A DNA stretch of 49,282 bases from Streptomyces sp. Isolate_45. Lineage in GTDB: Bacteria; Actinomycetota; Actinomycetes; Streptomycetales; Streptomycetaceae. Location of the stretch: NCBI RefSeq assembly GCF_024721315.2, contig NZ_JANFAK020000054.1, positions 1 to 49,282 of the forward strand, written 5' to 3'. The notes beneath the pieces were generated by a model that saw nothing but the letters and a program-made list of their open reading frames with translations, was not told the origin of the DNA and searched no databases. Of the stretch, positions 48,063 to 49,282 are shown piece by piece (positions within the stretch are counted from its first letter, which is position 1; the number at the start of each line of letters is the position of its first letter). The position numbers and the translations under genes are program-made.

Positions 48063-49133
48063 ATGAGCAGCAACCGAACCCACCAGTGGCGGGGCATCAT
48101 CGAGGAGTACCGGGACCGCCTGCCGGTCACGGACACGACCCCCGTGGTCACCCTCCGCGAGGGCGGTACGCCCCTCGTCCCCGCCCAGCTGCTCTCCGAG
48201 CGCACGGGTTGTGAGGTCCACCTCAAGGTGGAGGGTGCGAACCCCACCGGGTCCTTCAAGGACCGGGGCATGACCATGGCGATCACCAAGGCGAAGGAAG
48301 AGGGCGCCAAGGCCGTCATCTGCGCCTCCACCGGCAACACCTCCGCCTCGGCCGCCGCCTACGCGGTGCGCGCCGGCATGGTGTCCGCGGTGCTCGTGCC
48401 CCGCGGCAAGATCGCGCTGGGCAAGATGGGTCAGGCCCTCGTGCACGGCGCGAAGATCCTGCAGGTCGACGGCAACTTCGACGACTGCCTGAACCTGGCC
48501 CGCGCGCTGTCCGACAACTACCCGGTCGCGCTGGTCAATTCCGTCAACCCGGTGCGCATCGAGGGCCAGAAGACGGCCGCGTTCGAGATCGTGGACGCGC
48601 TCGGCGACGCCCCCGACATCCACGTGCTGCCCGTCGGCAACGCCGGCAACATCACCGCGTACTGGAAGGGCTTCAAGGAGTACAAGGCCGACGGCCTGGC
48701 CTCCCGTACGCCCCGCGTGTGGGGTTTCCAGGCCTCCGGGTCCGCGCCGATCGTGCGCGGCGAGGTCGTCAAGGAGCCGCACACCATCGCCACCGCGATC
48801 CGGATCGGCAACCCGGCCTCCTGGGACTACGCGCTCGCCGCGCGGGACGAGTCCGGCGGTTTCATCGACGAGGTGACGGACCGCCAGATCCTGGCCGCCT
48901 ACCGGCTGTTGGCCGCGCAGGAGGGTGTCTTCGTCGAGCCCGCGTCGGCCGCGTCCGTGGCGGGCCTGCTCAAGGCCGCCGAGGCCGGGCTCGTCGATCC
49001 GGGCCAGAAGATCGTGTGCACCGTCACCGGCAACGGCCTGAAGGACCCCGACTGGGCGGTTGCCGGCGCCCCGCAGCCGGTCACCATTCCGGTGGACGCG
49101 GAGGCCGCGGCCGCCCGCCTCGGCCTGATCTGA
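48063..49133 (+). CDS. thrC: threonine synthase
   Basis: A 356-residue PLP-dependent lyase of fold type II that turns O-phosphohomoserine into threonine. The PLP Lys is in TGSFKDRGMT (about residue 66). CASTGNTSASAAAYA and PVGNAGNITAYWKG bind the cofactor phosphate, and VEPASAASVAG and CTVTGNGLKDP are the late conserved motifs. The ATG has AAGGA five bases upstream and lies six bases after hom. thrB is expected next, as in other Streptomyces, but the sequence turns into poly-G shortly after the stop. Confidence 0.97.
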   Translation: MSSNRTHQWRGIIEEYRDRLPVTDTTPVVTLREGGTPLVPAQLLSERTGCEVHLKVEGANPTGSFKDRGMTMAITKAKEEGAKAVICASTGNTSASAAAYAVRAGMVSAVLVPRGKIALGKMGQALVHGAKILQVDGNFDDCLNLARALSDNYPVALVNSVNPVRIEGQKTAAFEIVDALGDAPDIHVLPVGNAGNITAYWKGFKEYKADGLASRTPRVWGFQASGSAPIVRGEVVKEPHTIATAIRIGNPASWDYALAARDESGGFIDEVTDRQILAAYRLLAAQEGVFVEPASAASVAGLLKAAEAGLVDPGQKIVCTVTGNGLKDPDWAVAGAPQPVTIPVDAEAAAARLGLI

Positions 49134-49158
49134 CCCGAGCTCCGGCTCGACGCCGAGT

Positions 49159-49282
<124 letters not shown>

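Overview
The window is a piece of a Streptomyces-type chromosome. Base composition is very high in GC, codons end almost always in G or C, and GTG starts are frequent. It contains a conservon (CvnA-B-C-D), a SEDS/PBP pair, Streptomyces-style lipoproteins, many apparently leaderless genes and the lysA-hom-thrC amino-acid block. Gene order from lon through Ku to tRNA-Arg, lysA, hom and thrC resembles, from memory, the S. coelicolor SCO528x-SCO535x interval. The species was not determined.

Layout. Bases 1-8.3 kb: a lipoprotein cut by the left edge, a GT-C membrane protein, a two-domain sulfurtransferase, a DUF4097 lipoprotein, a secreted tendamistat-like small protein, lon with a HAIR-type (HspR) operator, a MarR regulator and a small PP2C-like protein. 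Bases 8.7-14.8 kb: conservon cvnABCD followed by a StyA-type flavin monooxygenase. Bases 14.8-20.1 kb: cell-wall functions (NlpC/P60 hydrolase, SHOCT and DUF6325 proteins, SEDS polymerase plus transpeptidase). Bases 20.1-23.3 kb: two different diiron proteins with a TetR regulator and a small conserved protein. Bases 23.3-24.0 kb: a repeat-rich convergent gap with a 38-bp inverted repeat. Bases 24.0-26.9 kb: lipoprotein plus histidine kinase without a response regulator, and a membrane-anchored secreted protein. Bases 27.1-34.6 kb: a degenerate NERD protein, a split NHEJ locus (Ku, polymerase, ligase), DUF6479, a split or frameshifted xdhC and an intact NERD protein. Bases 34.8-36.6 kb: a PAS-like/SpoIIE phosphatase.

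Bases 36.7-43.5 kb form an accessory stretch, with lower GC at its left end. It holds an HNH nuclease with a putative PUA/EVE-like reader and zinc ribbon, a divergent AAA/DUF234 ATPase-nuclease behind three AT-rich 16-bp repeats, a large helicase-associated protein, and a truncated integrase at the 3' end of tRNA-Arg(CCG). This looks like the remains of a tRNA-integrated element and contains the best candidate for an undescribed (defence-like) system. Bases 43.6-49.1 kb return to core genes: a stand-alone receiver, an ArgS-like protein without a catalytic core, lysA, hom and thrC. The last ~120 bases are poly-G and look like a sequencing or assembly artefact.

All calls come from reading the sequence. 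No database search was possible, so family names rest on recognised motifs and remembered homologues.
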